Made by a program: the position numbers and the translations under genes
Origin: Acinetobacter pollinis
GTDB lineage: Bacteria; Pseudomonadota; Gammaproteobacteria; Pseudomonadales; Moraxellaceae
DNA: 64,000 nt
Reading direction: 5' to 3'
Assembly: GCF_015627175.1 (NCBI RefSeq)
Contig: NZ_VTDQ01000004.1
Coordinates: 1-64,000, forward strand
Notes under the pieces: model-generated
The model's input: the letters and a program-made list of their open reading frames with translations, nothing else
What the model was told of the DNA's origin: nothing
The model's database searches: none
Part shown: one piece after another, positions 1 through 9,149 of the stretch
How positions within the stretch are numbered: position 1 is the stretch's first letter
How the letters are laid out: each line of letters starts with the position of its first letter

Positions 1-609
1 GTTGCAGGCTTACAGGCAATTGCTACTGCGAAACGTTTAGGTGCTGTGGTTGAAGCAACCGATTTACGTCCAACGGCGAAAGAGCAAGTGCAGTCTTTGG
101 GTGGTAAATGGTTAGACGTGCCTATGTCTGAGGAAGAACAGCAACGTGCAGCAGATGCTGCAAAAAATGGTTATGGTTGGATGCCAGGTGAGCAATATAT
201 TAAAGACCAAGCAGCTATTGTAGATAAGGCTGTGAGTCAGGCAGATATTGTAATTACTACAGCACTATTACCAGGGCGAAATGCACCAAGGCTAATTAAA
301 GCTGAAACTGTGAAAAAAATGAAACCTGGGTCTGTCATTTTAGATATGGCAGTAGAAACAGGAGGGAATGTTGAAGGTTCTGTAGAGAATGAAACAGTCG
401 TTACAGAAAATGGAGTACAAATTTTGGGTATTCCGAATATTCCATCTACTGTAGCAACAGAAGCTTCAGCACTGTACGCACGTAATGTTTATAACTTCGT
501 AAGTACATTATTTGATGAAAATAAGAAGTTAAATATTACTTTAGATGATGAAATTCAAAAAGCACTGCTCGTTACCCATGATGGTGAGCTGTTGTTAAAG
601 CGTAGCTAA
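1..609 (+). CDS. pntAA: NAD(P) transhydrogenase alpha subunit, soluble part (partial, 3' end)
   Basis: The frame is open from the first base of the window to the stop at 607-609, so this is the C-terminal 202 residues of a longer protein whose start lies upstream. It is the NAD(H)-binding domain I of the proton-translocating transhydrogenase, which transfers hydride between NADH and NADP+ using the proton gradient. Family features visible are the nucleotide-binding segment with VVEATDLRP, the stretch ADIVITTALLPGRNAP, and VILDMAVETGGN. The membrane part of alpha is a separate gene 12 bases downstream, the split arrangement known in Acinetobacter and Rhodospirillum. The GTG at 46 is an internal codon, not a start. 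Confidence 0.95.
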   Translation, partial: VAGLQAIATAKRLGAVVEATDLRPTAKEQVQSLGGKWLDVPMSEEEQQRAADAAKNGYGWMPGEQYIKDQAAIVDKAVSQADIVITTALLPGRNAPRLIKAETVKKMKPGSVILDMAVETGGNVEGSVENETVVTENGVQILGIPNIPSTVATEASALYARNVYNFVSTLFDENKKLNITLDDEIQKALLVTHDGELLLKRS

Positions 610-621
610 GGAGCGAAAAAA

Positions 622-948
622 ATGATTGAAACTATAACAATTTTTGTCTTGGCTGTATTTGTTGGTTATTACGTTGTATGGGGTGTAACACCAGCTTTGC
701 ATACACCTTTAATGGCAGTTACTAACGCGCTTTCTTCTATTGTCATTGTGGGTGCTATGTTGCAGACCGTAGGTTTGCCAATGTTGGGTATTGAAGGAAA
801 TGTTGCATTTCAGAGCATAAATATTGTGAGTGTACTGGGTGCAATAGCAGTCTTTTTAGCAAGTATTAATATTTTTGGTGGTTTCGCAGTAACAGCAAGA
901 ATGCTTGAAATGTTTAAACCAAAGCAGAAAAAGAAAGAAGAGGTATAA
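622..948 (+). CDS. pntAB: NAD(P) transhydrogenase alpha subunit, membrane part
   Basis: A 108-residue, almost wholly hydrophobic protein with about three membrane helices (near residues 4-22, 30-50 and 63-90) and a basic C-terminal tail. It corresponds to domain IIa of transhydrogenase, part of the proton channel in the inner membrane, which in enterobacteria is fused to the end of PntA. The start is supported by AAGGAG about 8 bases upstream. It lies between pntAA and pntB with gaps of 12 and 3 bases, so the three genes are one operon and probably translationally coupled. Confidence 0.93.
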   Translation: MIETITIFVLAVFVGYYVVWGVTPALHTPLMAVTNALSSIVIVGAMLQTVGLPMLGIEGNVAFQSINIVSVLGAIAVFLASINIFGGFAVTARMLEMFKPKQKKKEEV

Positions 949-951
949 ACA

Positions 952-2400
952 ATGGAATTAATAAGAGAATATTCTGGTTGGTTATACCTTGTTGGGGCAA
1001 TTTTATTCATTTTGACACTACGTGGACTATCTAGCCCTAAAACAGCTATTCAAGGTAACCGCTATGGTATGGTGGCCATGGCAATTGCTGTTTTAACCAC
1101 ATTTTTTGTGGCAGATCATGTTGTTGTATGGCTTATTTTAGTACCAATGGCACTTGGTGCTGTTGTAGGTGTTGCACGTGCCCGTACTGTTCCTATGACG
1201 CAAATGCCTGAAACTGTTGCTTTAATGCACTCATTAGTTGGATTATCTGCTGTATTAATTGCAGTTGCTGCAATTTTACATAATAACCATTTGGTTGACC
1301 TATTTGCGCAAAATACAACTGCTTTACAAAGTTCAGGTGTAGAGCAACCACACATGAGCAAAGTACATTTCTTTGAACTATTTGTGGGTTGCTTTGTCGG
1401 TGCAATTACGTTTACTGCATCATTATTTGCTTATGGTAAATTGGCTGCGAAAAAATGGGCAAAAACTATTGCGGGTGGTTGGGTTAAACCATTACAAACT
1501 ATTTTATTTATTGTCATGATTATTTGTGGTGGTTATTTCTTCACTACAGGCAATATGGCTGCTTTTTGGCTTATGACAGCTTTTGCACTTGCATTCGGTT
1601 GGGTATGGATTGCACCTGTGGGTGGGGGCGACATGCCAGTTGTTGTTTCATTACTTAACTCTTTTTCAGGGTGGGCGGCTGCAGGAATTGGCTTTACACT
1701 TGAAAACAACATGCTCATTGTTGCGGGCTCATTGGTCGGTTCTTCTGGTGCAATTTTGTCTTACATTATGTGTAAAGCAATGAATCGTAGCATTCTCAAT
1801 GTGTTATTTGGCGGTTCAGCAACTACAGCGGCTGCGGTGGCTTCAGGTGAACAAGTAGAAAGAAACTATCGTTCTGGTTCGGCAGATGATGCAGGCTTTC
1901 TTATGTCAAATGCAGACAGTGTTGTAATTGTACCAGGTTATGGTATGGCACAAGGGCGTGCACAAAATGCAGTGAAAGAGCTTGCGATGTTACTTAAAGA
2001 AGAAGGCGTAAAAGTGCGTTTTGCAATTCATCCTGTTGCAGGTCGTATGCCGGGACATATGAACGTATTGCTTGCAGAAGCTGATGTACCTTATGAAGAT
2101 ATCTTAGAGATGGATGAAATTAACTCAGATTTTCCTGCTACAGATGTTGTTTTAGTGATTGGTGCGAATGACGTTGTAAACCCTGCTGCAAAAGATAATC
2201 CAGGCTCTCCAATCTATGGTATGCCAATTTTGGAAGCTTATAAAGCACGTACTATTATGGTGATTAAGCGCTCTATGGCAACAGGTTATGCTGGACTAGA
2301 TAATGATTTGTTTTATGATGAAAAAACAATGATGATTTTTGGTGATGCAAAAAAAGTTGTTGAAGATATGACAAAGTCAATTAATGGTTCTGGTCATTAA
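952..2400 (+). CDS. pntB: NAD(P) transhydrogenase beta subunit
   Basis: A 482-residue protein of full family length. The N-terminal two thirds are a bundle of membrane helices (domain IIb of the proton channel). The C-terminal third is the soluble NADP(H)-binding domain III, with the fingerprint VPGYGMAQGRAQ, the GANDVVNPAA segment and the KRSMATGYAGLDNDLF motif close to the end. With PntAA and PntAB it forms the complete enzyme, the main proton-driven source of NADPH. The start follows the pntAB stop by 3 bases. A good rho-independent terminator follows the stop, so pntB is the last gene of the operon. Confidence 0.95.
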   Translation: MELIREYSGWLYLVGAILFILTLRGLSSPKTAIQGNRYGMVAMAIAVLTTFFVADHVVVWLILVPMALGAVVGVARARTVPMTQMPETVALMHSLVGLSAVLIAVAAILHNNHLVDLFAQNTTALQSSGVEQPHMSKVHFFELFVGCFVGAITFTASLFAYGKLAAKKWAKTIAGGWVKPLQTILFIVMIICGGYFFTTGNMAAFWLMTAFALAFGWVWIAPVGGGDMPVVVSLLNSFSGWAAAGIGFTLENNMLIVAGSLVGSSGAILSYIMCKAMNRSILNVLFGGSATTAAAVASGEQVERNYRSGSADDAGFLMSNADSVVIVPGYGMAQGRAQNAVKELAMLLKEEGVKVRFAIHPVAGRMPGHMNVLLAEADVPYEDILEMDEINSDFPATDVVLVIGANDVVNPAAKDNPGSPIYGMPILEAYKARTIMVIKRSMATGYAGLDNDLFYDEKTMMIFGDAKKVVEDMTKSINGSGH

Positions 2401-2418
2401 GTCGTATTATACTGAAAT

Positions 2419-2450
2419 AGGGCACATTTTAGATGTGCCTTATTTTTTTA
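2419..2450 (+). terminator. Rho-independent terminator of pnt operon
   Basis: GGCACAT at 2421-2427 pairs with ATGTGCC at 2433-2439 around a 5-base loop, followed by a T-rich tail at 2440-2449. It lies 20 bases after the pntB stop. Confidence 0.85.
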
Positions 2451-2510
2451 TATAAAGATAACTATATGTTAAATAATATTTTATTAAAATAAAATGTAAT
2501 ATTTTTTATT

Positions 2511-2529
2511 GAGAAAAATTCTTATTATC
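2511..2529. promoter_or_regulatory. Candidate Fur box upstream of siderophore receptor
   Basis: The 19 bases match the classical Fur consensus GATAATGATAATCATTATC at 13 positions by my count, including both outer arms. The site is 44 bases before the receptor start. Iron repression is expected for this gene family, so the position makes sense, but in AT-rich DNA a 13/19 match is only suggestive. Confidence 0.45.
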
Positions 2530-2572
2530 GTTAATATCCACTCGCTTAGACTTCTGCTTAATTTCCATTTTT

Positions 2573-4660
2573 ATGAAAATATTGACTCATTTTGTAAGAA
2601 CTGCTTTATCTGTCTCTCTGTTCTCTATATTACAAACAACTTTTGCCAACGAGGCTGTATTACCTACTATTTTGGTTAACTCAAATGATGATCCTGATAT
2701 TGTAAAAACAACAGAAAGTTTTAAAACACATCAAACTTTATTTAAAACTGCAAGATCTGTCAGTGTGGTAAGTAAAAAACAGATTGAGCAGAAACAAGCC
2801 ATGAATTTAACAGATGCACTCAATGGCGTTTCAGGTGTGATCTCGGCACCTCTTGGACGACGAGGTGCAGATGACTTTATTATTCGTGGGCAACTTGCTT
2901 CAGATGCAATTTATATAGATGGACTTAGGCAAGCACAAGCAAGCGATTCTCCAGTAGATATTACAGGGTTAGAACGGGTAGAGGTAATTAAAGGACCAAG
3001 CTCAATGGATTTTGGTTTGAGTGCACCGGGTGGTTTAGTAAATCTTGTAACAAAACGAGCAATACAGGATAACTTTAATACAGTTGAATTACGCTATGGC
3101 TCTCAAGATCTACGCCAAATCATATTCGATACAAACCATACTTTAAATGAAAGTAGTAAAGCTGCATGGCGTTTGAATACTTCATATTCAGATCAAAATG
3201 ATTCTACAGATAATGTTTATTTTAAAAATTTTTATATCTCGCCAACTTACACCTTCGATTTGGGCGATCAAACCGATTTATCTGTAATAGCGAGTTATAG
3301 TCATAAAGAGTATATGAGGCAACAAGGCATACCTGTATACGGTAGTCTTTTAACAAACTCATATGGTCAGCTTAACCGTAGTTTATTCATTGGAGAGCCA
3401 GATCAAGACCCTTATATTTCAGATGTATATCGTGTTGGATATAATTTTGCACATCGTTTTAATGAAGGATGGGAGTTTAAACAAAATTTCGCACTTCAGA
3501 AAACACGCTTAGATGGACAAGTTATTTTTGCAAATAGTTCAAGTTTAAATAGTCAGACCATTAAACGTTCGGGCAGAGATCAACTATATAAAGATCTAAA
3601 TTTTAGTGTGGATAATAATTTATCTAAAACATTTGACATGGGGGCGACCCACCATCATGTGATGTTAGGTGTAGATGCAATTCATGATACACGTGATATA
3701 TGGAATTATACCTGTACCGTAGCAGGAAACTTTAATATTTATCGTCCTAACTACTTAGGAAATAGTTGGTGTTCTAAAAAAACTTTGCGTAGCGACAGTG
3801 TGAAAACTACATTAAAAACAGTCGGCACTTATTTAAAAGATCGTATAGATTTGACTGAAAATCTAAATTTAGATTTGGGAGTACGCCATGACTGGGCCAC
3901 AGTATCGGCTTTAAGTCATTATGATCAGTCAGATAACAGTAAAAATAGTCATGCATTTTCAGGAAACATAGGAGTTTTATATGATATTCATCATATTATT
4001 TCTCCTTACATGAGCTATTCAACATCATTTTTACCAGTTACTGATGTTGATGAAAATGGAAAAATTTTTGAACCAGAAAAGGCAAACCAGTATGAGGTTG
4101 GTTTTAAAATTCAATCACCATCTCAACGAATTCAGGCAAGTTTAGCATGGTTTGATCTTACTCGTTTTAATGTCGTTTCTTCCGATGCAGATGGTGTAAA
4201 TTATCAAACAGGGAAACAAAACTCAAAAGGCGTAGAAACCGAAATTGTAGCAAAAATCCGCCCAAATTGGCTTGTTTCGGCAAACTATACCTATACGCCT
4301 ACCGCTAAAATCGTAAATGATGAAATTACAAGCTATATTGGTAAGCGATTAAACAACGTCTCTAAACAAGCATTTAATTTCTCTACGCGTTACGAGTTTT
4401 TGGGTGAAATGCTGTCAGGTTGGTATATTGGTGCAGGTGTGCGTGCAGAGTCTGAAAAGACTAGCTATAAATATGCGTATACTGTTCCGGGGTATGCACT
4501 GTGGGATGCGGAAGTTGGATATAACACAACACGTTGGCAAGCAAGTTTAAATGCAAAGAACATTTTTAATAAAGAATATTATGCTGGGGGTGTAAACAGT
4601 AATATTGTGGCTTTAGGTGATGATCGGCAAGTTAATTTCAACTTCCGTTATAGATTTTAG
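2573..4660 (+). CDS. TonB-dependent siderophore receptor
   Basis: A 695-residue outer-membrane receptor for a ferric siderophore. Residues 1-25 form a signal peptide ending TTFA; a TonB-box-like LPTILV follows. The plug domain (about 50-160) has the family signatures SVSVVSKKQI, IYIDGLRQ, ERVEVIKGPSSMDFG and GGLVNLVTKR. The remaining 530 residues are alternating beta strands of the 22-strand barrel, ending in aromatic F (FRYRF). Two cysteines near residues 380 and 399 may form a disulfide in an extracellular loop, as in some ferrichrome/ferrioxamine receptors. No good ribosome-binding site precedes the ATG. The ligand cannot be told from sequence. It stands alone, between two terminators. Confidence 0.9.
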   Translation: MKILTHFVRTALSVSLFSILQTTFANEAVLPTILVNSNDDPDIVKTTESFKTHQTLFKTARSVSVVSKKQIEQKQAMNLTDALNGVSGVISAPLGRRGADDFIIRGQLASDAIYIDGLRQAQASDSPVDITGLERVEVIKGPSSMDFGLSAPGGLVNLVTKRAIQDNFNTVELRYGSQDLRQIIFDTNHTLNESSKAAWRLNTSYSDQNDSTDNVYFKNFYISPTYTFDLGDQTDLSVIASYSHKEYMRQQGIPVYGSLLTNSYGQLNRSLFIGEPDQDPYISDVYRVGYNFAHRFNEGWEFKQNFALQKTRLDGQVIFANSSSLNSQTIKRSGRDQLYKDLNFSVDNNLSKTFDMGATHHHVMLGVDAIHDTRDIWNYTCTVAGNFNIYRPNYLGNSWCSKKTLRSDSVKTTLKTVGTYLKDRIDLTENLNLDLGVRHDWATVSALSHYDQSDNSKNSHAFSGNIGVLYDIHHIISPYMSYSTSFLPVTDVDENGKIFEPEKANQYEVGFKIQSPSQRIQASLAWFDLTRFNVVSSDADGVNYQTGKQNSKGVETEIVAKIRPNWLVSANYTYTPTAKIVNDEITSYIGKRLNNVSKQAFNFSTRYEFLGEMLSGWYIGAGVRAESEKTSYKYAYTVPGYALWDAEVGYNTTRWQASLNAKNIFNKEYYAGGVNSNIVALGDDRQVNFNFRYRF

Positions 4661-4666
4661 AAAGAT

Positions 4667-4697
4667 AAAAAAAAGCGACATATTCTGTCGCTTTTTA
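4667..4697. terminator. Bidirectional terminator between receptor gene and rsfS
   Basis: AAAAGCGACA at 4671-4680 pairs with TGTCGCTTTT at 4686-4695, loop of 5. There is a T-run on the plus side and an A-run (T-run on the minus strand) on the other, so it can end both convergent transcripts. Confidence 0.9.
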
Positions 4698-4715
4698 TCA
4701 TTTACATAAAGGATT

Positions 4716-5120
4716 TTATGCAAGTGCTCTTTCAGGAGTGGCACGCCATAGACTTTCTAGATCGTAGAACTTACGTGCTGTTGGAAGCATCACATGTACC
4801 ACAACGTAGCCAAGGTCGATAAGAACCCATTCAGCATCGAGTTCACCCTCTACACCAATAGGTCTAAAGCCTGCTTGACGTGCTTCATCTGCAACGTTAT
4901 CTGCAAGTGCTTTGACATGACGTGTTGATGTACCGCTTGCAATGACAATTGCATCTGCAACATTACTAATTTCGCTAACGTCTAACTCGATGATATCTTT
5001 TGCTTTTACATCTTCGAGTGCTTCGTGAACGATGGCTAAACAGCGTGCTACATTTTCGTTTTGCGCATTCATCGCGCTTTCTTGAGAATTAGAAGCGCTG
5101 GGCGATGGTTCTAAATTCAT
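4716..5120 (-). CDS. rsfS: Ribosomal silencing factor RsfS
   Basis: RsfS binds ribosomal protein L14 on the 50S subunit and blocks joining with 30S when nutrients are poor. The family core is clear: ARCLAIVHEALEDVKAKDI, then ADAIVIASGTSTRHVKAL, GVEGELDAEWVLIDLGYVVVH and the end motif ARKFYDLESLW. I take the ATG at 5120 (134 aa). The ATG at 5072 would give 118 aa, nearer the usual length of about 105-120, and has an AAGAAAG just upstream; an even longer frame reaches 5177. The first 16 residues (rich in Ser, Pro and Asn) are not conserved family sequence, so the start is uncertain. Confidence 0.9.
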   Translation of the reverse strand: MNLEPSPSASNSQESAMNAQNENVARCLAIVHEALEDVKAKDIIELDVSEISNVADAIVIASGTSTRHVKALADNVADEARQAGFRPIGVEGELDAEWVLIDLGYVVVHVMLPTARKFYDLESLWRATPERALA

Positions 5121-5242
5121 AGAAGTCAATAATTCCTGACAATTACTCAGTATGTAATATAGCGTTTTTGCGCACACAATTCAAATATTGTATGAAAGTA
5201 TCCTGTAACTAACTGCTTTTTAATTAAATATAAATTATTTTC

Positions 5243-8062
5243 TTATGGGTTAAGGTACTGGCTCAATTTTTTCTGAGCAGCTTCACGTGTATGTTGAATG
5301 ACCTTTTTAAGCTCATTAAAGCGTAGAAGAGTTTCTTGAATGAAACTTTGATCTGCCCGCCGTTTCTCTTTACGCAAAGTTGAAATAAATTGCTCAAAAT
5401 CTCCAGTAATTTCTTGGAGTTTAGGTGTGCCGACATAGCGCGTAGCCCCATAGAGTCGGTGTAGTACATGCTCTAATTGAGGGAAGTCTTCGAGCTCAAT
5501 GAGTTGTTGCATTTCCTCAACTTCAGCGTCAAAACTTTCTGTAAGCATTTTAAGTAAATCTACAGCCAATTCCTCCTTATTTGCCGCAAGTTTAACACTT
5601 TGTGCCCAGTCCAGAATATTGCTATCCATTGTGGTAGAAAACTCATTGTGTAACGGAGTTTGGTTGTTTTCAAATCGGCTATTTGTCCATGTAGTGAGAA
5701 TTTGTACAAGCTGCTCTATCTGAATTGGCTTGGTTACATAGTCGTTCATACCGACAGTAAGTAAGTTTTGTTTTTCATCTGAAAGTGCATGTGCTGTAAG
5801 TGCAATAATTGGAAACTCTTTACTCTTATTCAAAGTAGATTCTAATGAACGAATTGCACGAGTTGTATCTACTCCAGACATTACAGGCATTTGAATATCC
5901 ATAAAGATTAAATCAAACGGTTGTTGTTTTTGTTCAATATTATTTTGAATCAGTCGGAGAGCTTCTTGTCCGCTCAGTGCTTTGGTGGTTTTTACTTTTA
6001 GCTCTGCCAGTAACGCTTCTAAAACAATAAGATTAGGTAAATGGTCATCTACTGCTAGGACGTGTAAACCTTCACCATTGAAGGTTTTGCTGACATGCTC
6101 CTCTTCTACTTGGATTTGGTTTTTAAGTAGCTGAAGTAGGGCGTGTCTACTCAGAGGTTGATAAAGTGGAGTTGCATGAAACTGACTTAATGTATTGGGT
6201 TCTAGAGCCATTTGATAGCCATAGACGGCTAAATGACCTTGATAACGCATACGAATTTCTTGAAGTAATGTGTGCGTATCACCTGCATGATCGACAATAA
6301 CCCAAGTGTCATCGTGATTGGTGAGTTGATTTAAGCGGTTAAACAAGTCTAACAGAGAGATACTCTCTGTATGTTGGACGTTGTAATTTTCTAAATAATG
6401 TCGAAGAATATTTGCTGTGGCTGCATGGGAAATAAAAGATACAACTTTTACATGACTTAAATTTTCTTTTTGAATGTGTTGCGTACGTTGGTCTAAATCG
6501 AATTGAATGTTAAACCAAAATGTGGAGCCTTTTTCCGTTGGTGTACGCTCCTGATTGTCTTCAAAACCAATATGACCATGCATCATTTGTACAAGCTGTT
6601 TTGAGATTGCAAGCCCTAAGCCTGTACCACCAAATTGACGAGTAATGGATGCATCCACCTGTGAAAAAGAATCAAATAATTTTTTTCGATCTTGTTCACT
6701 TACCCCAATACCACTGTCTTGTACGCTAAAGTAAATTTGACAATGCTGATGGTTTTTATTTTCCAGACGAGTACGGACAATAATTTCACCCTCAGGGGTA
6801 AATTTAATTGCATTTGAAATGAGATTCGTCAAAATTTGTTTAAAGCGTAATGTATCGCCAATGACGTACTGTGGTAGGTCGTGCGCGAAGTAAAATGCCA
6901 TATTAATATTTTTCTGAGCGGCCAAAGGAGACAACATATCCATGACATCAAAGATGGTCTCTTCAAGATTAAACTGTGCTGTTTCAAGCTCAAGTTTGCC
7001 CGCATCAATTTTTGAGAAATCTAAAACATCGTTAATCAATGCAAGTAAATGTGCAGATGACTTTCGTATAGTTTGTAAATATAGGTTCTGATCATTAGTA
7101 AGGTTGTCTTGTCTGAGCATGAGATGGATAAAGCCATCAATACTATTTAAAGGCGTTCTTAATTCATGGCTAATATTGGCAAGAAAAACAGATTTTGATT
7201 GATTGGCTGATATCGCTTGGTCACGTGCTTGTCTATAAGTAATATTTTGGACTTCAAGCGTATCTAACGTTCGACGTAAATCATCTTCAGTTTGTTCAGT
7301 ATGGTCTTTAAGCTCTAAAAAGCTATGGTGCAATCTTTGTAAGGTATTTTCGATATCGCGCTGTAATAATTTTAGTTCACCACTGCTATTGAGTGTAATA
7401 GGCTGATCTAAATTATCTGCACTTAATCGTTGTAATTGCATTCGAATTTCGTAGAGGGGTGCAATCCATCGTCTAGAATAAAAGTTTAAACACATCATGA
7501 GTAAAAGAAGTGTAATAAAACCTGTAATGGCCAATACAGTCAGAATACGATAATGTGCCAATGCTAAAGGTTGGTCATCTAATTCAATGAGCAACCATGT
7601 GCTAATCCCTTTACTATTGGTCATAATTTTACTGCCATAGACCGTATTGTGATTATACGATATAGGGCCAATAAATCGGGCAGAATCGTTCACTGTGGGC
7701 CATGGTAAATATCTACGCTGACCAATGTTGAGTTTAATATGGTTGTCGCTGTCTATAATGGCAACGCGCTGCACATATTGCTCGTTTAAAACGCTTTGTA
7801 AAATATTTTCTGCACGTGGTGTAATATTTGGTGAAGTATCAATTGCTGTTGAAAGTAGTTTGGCCGTATGTTGATAGCGTGATAAGGTCGCAATTGCTGC
7901 ATACTGCTGTTGGCTTTTTGCAGCAACACGGGTTTCGTTAACAACAAGGGTTGTTCCTACAAAAACAAGTACTGAAATTGGAATAAAAATAAATGCGACC
8001 AATTGCCCATAGGCATGGTTTAGCTGTAAGCGTTGTAATAGGTTTTTTCTTAATTGCGCCAT
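5243..8062 (-). CDS. gacS: Hybrid sensor histidine kinase GacS/BarA
   Basis: A 939-residue inner-membrane tripartite kinase. Order: membrane helix about 21-41, periplasmic sensor region 42-170, second helix about 172-195, HAMP 196-250, dimerisation/phosphoacceptor domain with H299 in NISHELRTPL, ATPase domain (N box SNAIKFT, G1 DSGIGV, G2 GGTGLGLAIS), receiver domain with phospho-acceptor D722 in FMDIQMPVMSG and K778, and a C-terminal Hpt domain with H868 in HRLYGATRYVG. Length and order match GacS/BarA, which phosphorylates GacA and controls virulence, motility and aromatic catabolism genes in Acinetobacter. The partner gacA is not in the window. It is divergent from cysM. Confidence 0.9.
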   Translation of the reverse strand: MAQLRKNLLQRLQLNHAYGQLVAFIFIPISVLVFVGTTLVVNETRVAAKSQQQYAAIATLSRYQHTAKLLSTAIDTSPNITPRAENILQSVLNEQYVQRVAIIDSDNHIKLNIGQRRYLPWPTVNDSARFIGPISYNHNTVYGSKIMTNSKGISTWLLIELDDQPLALAHYRILTVLAITGFITLLLLMMCLNFYSRRWIAPLYEIRMQLQRLSADNLDQPITLNSSGELKLLQRDIENTLQRLHHSFLELKDHTEQTEDDLRRTLDTLEVQNITYRQARDQAISANQSKSVFLANISHELRTPLNSIDGFIHLMLRQDNLTNDQNLYLQTIRKSSAHLLALINDVLDFSKIDAGKLELETAQFNLEETIFDVMDMLSPLAAQKNINMAFYFAHDLPQYVIGDTLRFKQILTNLISNAIKFTPEGEIIVRTRLENKNHQHCQIYFSVQDSGIGVSEQDRKKLFDSFSQVDASITRQFGGTGLGLAISKQLVQMMHGHIGFEDNQERTPTEKGSTFWFNIQFDLDQRTQHIQKENLSHVKVVSFISHAATANILRHYLENYNVQHTESISLLDLFNRLNQLTNHDDTWVIVDHAGDTHTLLQEIRMRYQGHLAVYGYQMALEPNTLSQFHATPLYQPLSRHALLQLLKNQIQVEEEHVSKTFNGEGLHVLAVDDHLPNLIVLEALLAELKVKTTKALSGQEALRLIQNNIEQKQQPFDLIFMDIQMPVMSGVDTTRAIRSLESTLNKSKEFPIIALTAHALSDEKQNLLTVGMNDYVTKPIQIEQLVQILTTWTNSRFENNQTPLHNEFSTTMDSNILDWAQSVKLAANKEELAVDLLKMLTESFDAEVEEMQQLIELEDFPQLEHVLHRLYGATRYVGTPKLQEITGDFEQFISTLRKEKRRADQSFIQETLLRFNELKKVIQHTREAAQKKLSQYLNP

Positions 8063-8211
8063 AATCGAAAATAAACGATTCTTCTTGATCAGAATCTTAC
8101 CATGCTTTTAATAGGCGGGTCGCGTGTATTCTTTGTAGAAAAAACAGTGAAATGAGTGCAGGATGATTATTTTTTTCATACAATAAGCACACCTAAAAAC
8201 AGGTACATACT

Positions 8212-9141
8212 ATGAGTGACAATATTCCAGACTTTTTTTCTGACGATTTTTTATTAGATCATTCTGTTGGAAAGACCCCTTTAGTTAGGCTACAACGACT
8301 TGGAAAAGATACCAAGGCAACTGTACTTGCTAAGCTTGAAGGGAATAATCCTGCAGGTTCTGTGAAAGATCGTCCTGCTTATAATATGATTATACAAGCA
8401 GAAAAACGAGGGGATATTCAGCCTGGGGATACATTAATAGAAGCCACCAGTGGAAATACAGGTATTGCTCTTGCAATGGTCGCTGCTATGCGTGGTTATC
8501 GCATTAAGCTTATTATGCCAGACAATATGAGCCAAGAGCGTAAAGATGCCATGCTAGCATATGGTGCTGAATTAATTGAAGTAACTCAGCAACAAGGAAT
8601 GGAAGGCGCACGCGATCTTGCTTTAAAAATGCAAGAAGAAGGACAGGGGTTTGTATTAAACCAATTTGGTAATCCAGACAATGTTCAAGCGCACTATCTC
8701 ACGACTGGGCCAGAAATTTGGCAACAAACAGGTGGTCAGGTGACACACTTTGTGAGCTCTATGGGGACAACGGGAACCATTATGGGCGTATCTAAGTATT
8801 TAAAAGAAAAAAATCCAGATATTCAAATTATTGGATTACAACCAGAAGAGGGTGCAAGTATTGCAGGTATTCGTCGCTGGCCAGAAGCATATTTACCTAC
8901 AATTTTTGAGCATGAGCGTGTAGATCGTGTTATAGACATTGCGCAAGACAATGCAGAAGTGACCATGCGTCAATTGGCCAAAACAGAAGGCATTTTTGCA
9001 GGTACATCGTCCGGTGGTTCGGTCTGGGCAGCATTACAAATTGCGAAAGAGAATCCAGATGCTGTGATTGTATGTATTGTATGTGATCGTGGAGATCGTT
9101 ATTTGTCGACTGGTTTATTTTCAGTTCAAGATAAGCAATAG
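8212..9141 (+). CDS. cysM: Cysteine synthase B (O-acetylserine sulfhydrylase)
   Basis: A 309-residue fold-type II PLP enzyme making cysteine from O-acetylserine and sulfide or thiosulfate. The PLP lysine is K52 in AGSVKDRPAYNM; the substrate loop is EATSGNTG, the phosphate-binding loop SSMGTTGTIMG, and the C-terminal PLP-ring contact GTSSGGS. The segment IAGIRRWPEAYLP is characteristic of CysM rather than CysK. It is the first gene of a likely operon cysM-exonuclease-rlmD-relA-mazG, with the next start 8 bases after its stop. The region upstream is shared with the divergent gacS. Confidence 0.94.
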   Translation: MSDNIPDFFSDDFLLDHSVGKTPLVRLQRLGKDTKATVLAKLEGNNPAGSVKDRPAYNMIIQAEKRGDIQPGDTLIEATSGNTGIALAMVAAMRGYRIKLIMPDNMSQERKDAMLAYGAELIEVTQQQGMEGARDLALKMQEEGQGFVLNQFGNPDNVQAHYLTTGPEIWQQTGGQVTHFVSSMGTTGTIMGVSKYLKEKNPDIQIIGLQPEEGASIAGIRRWPEAYLPTIFEHERVDRVIDIAQDNAEVTMRQLAKTEGIFAGTSSGGSVWAALQIAKENPDAVIVCIVCDRGDRYLSTGLFSVQDKQ

Positions 9142-9149
9142 GGAAAAAA

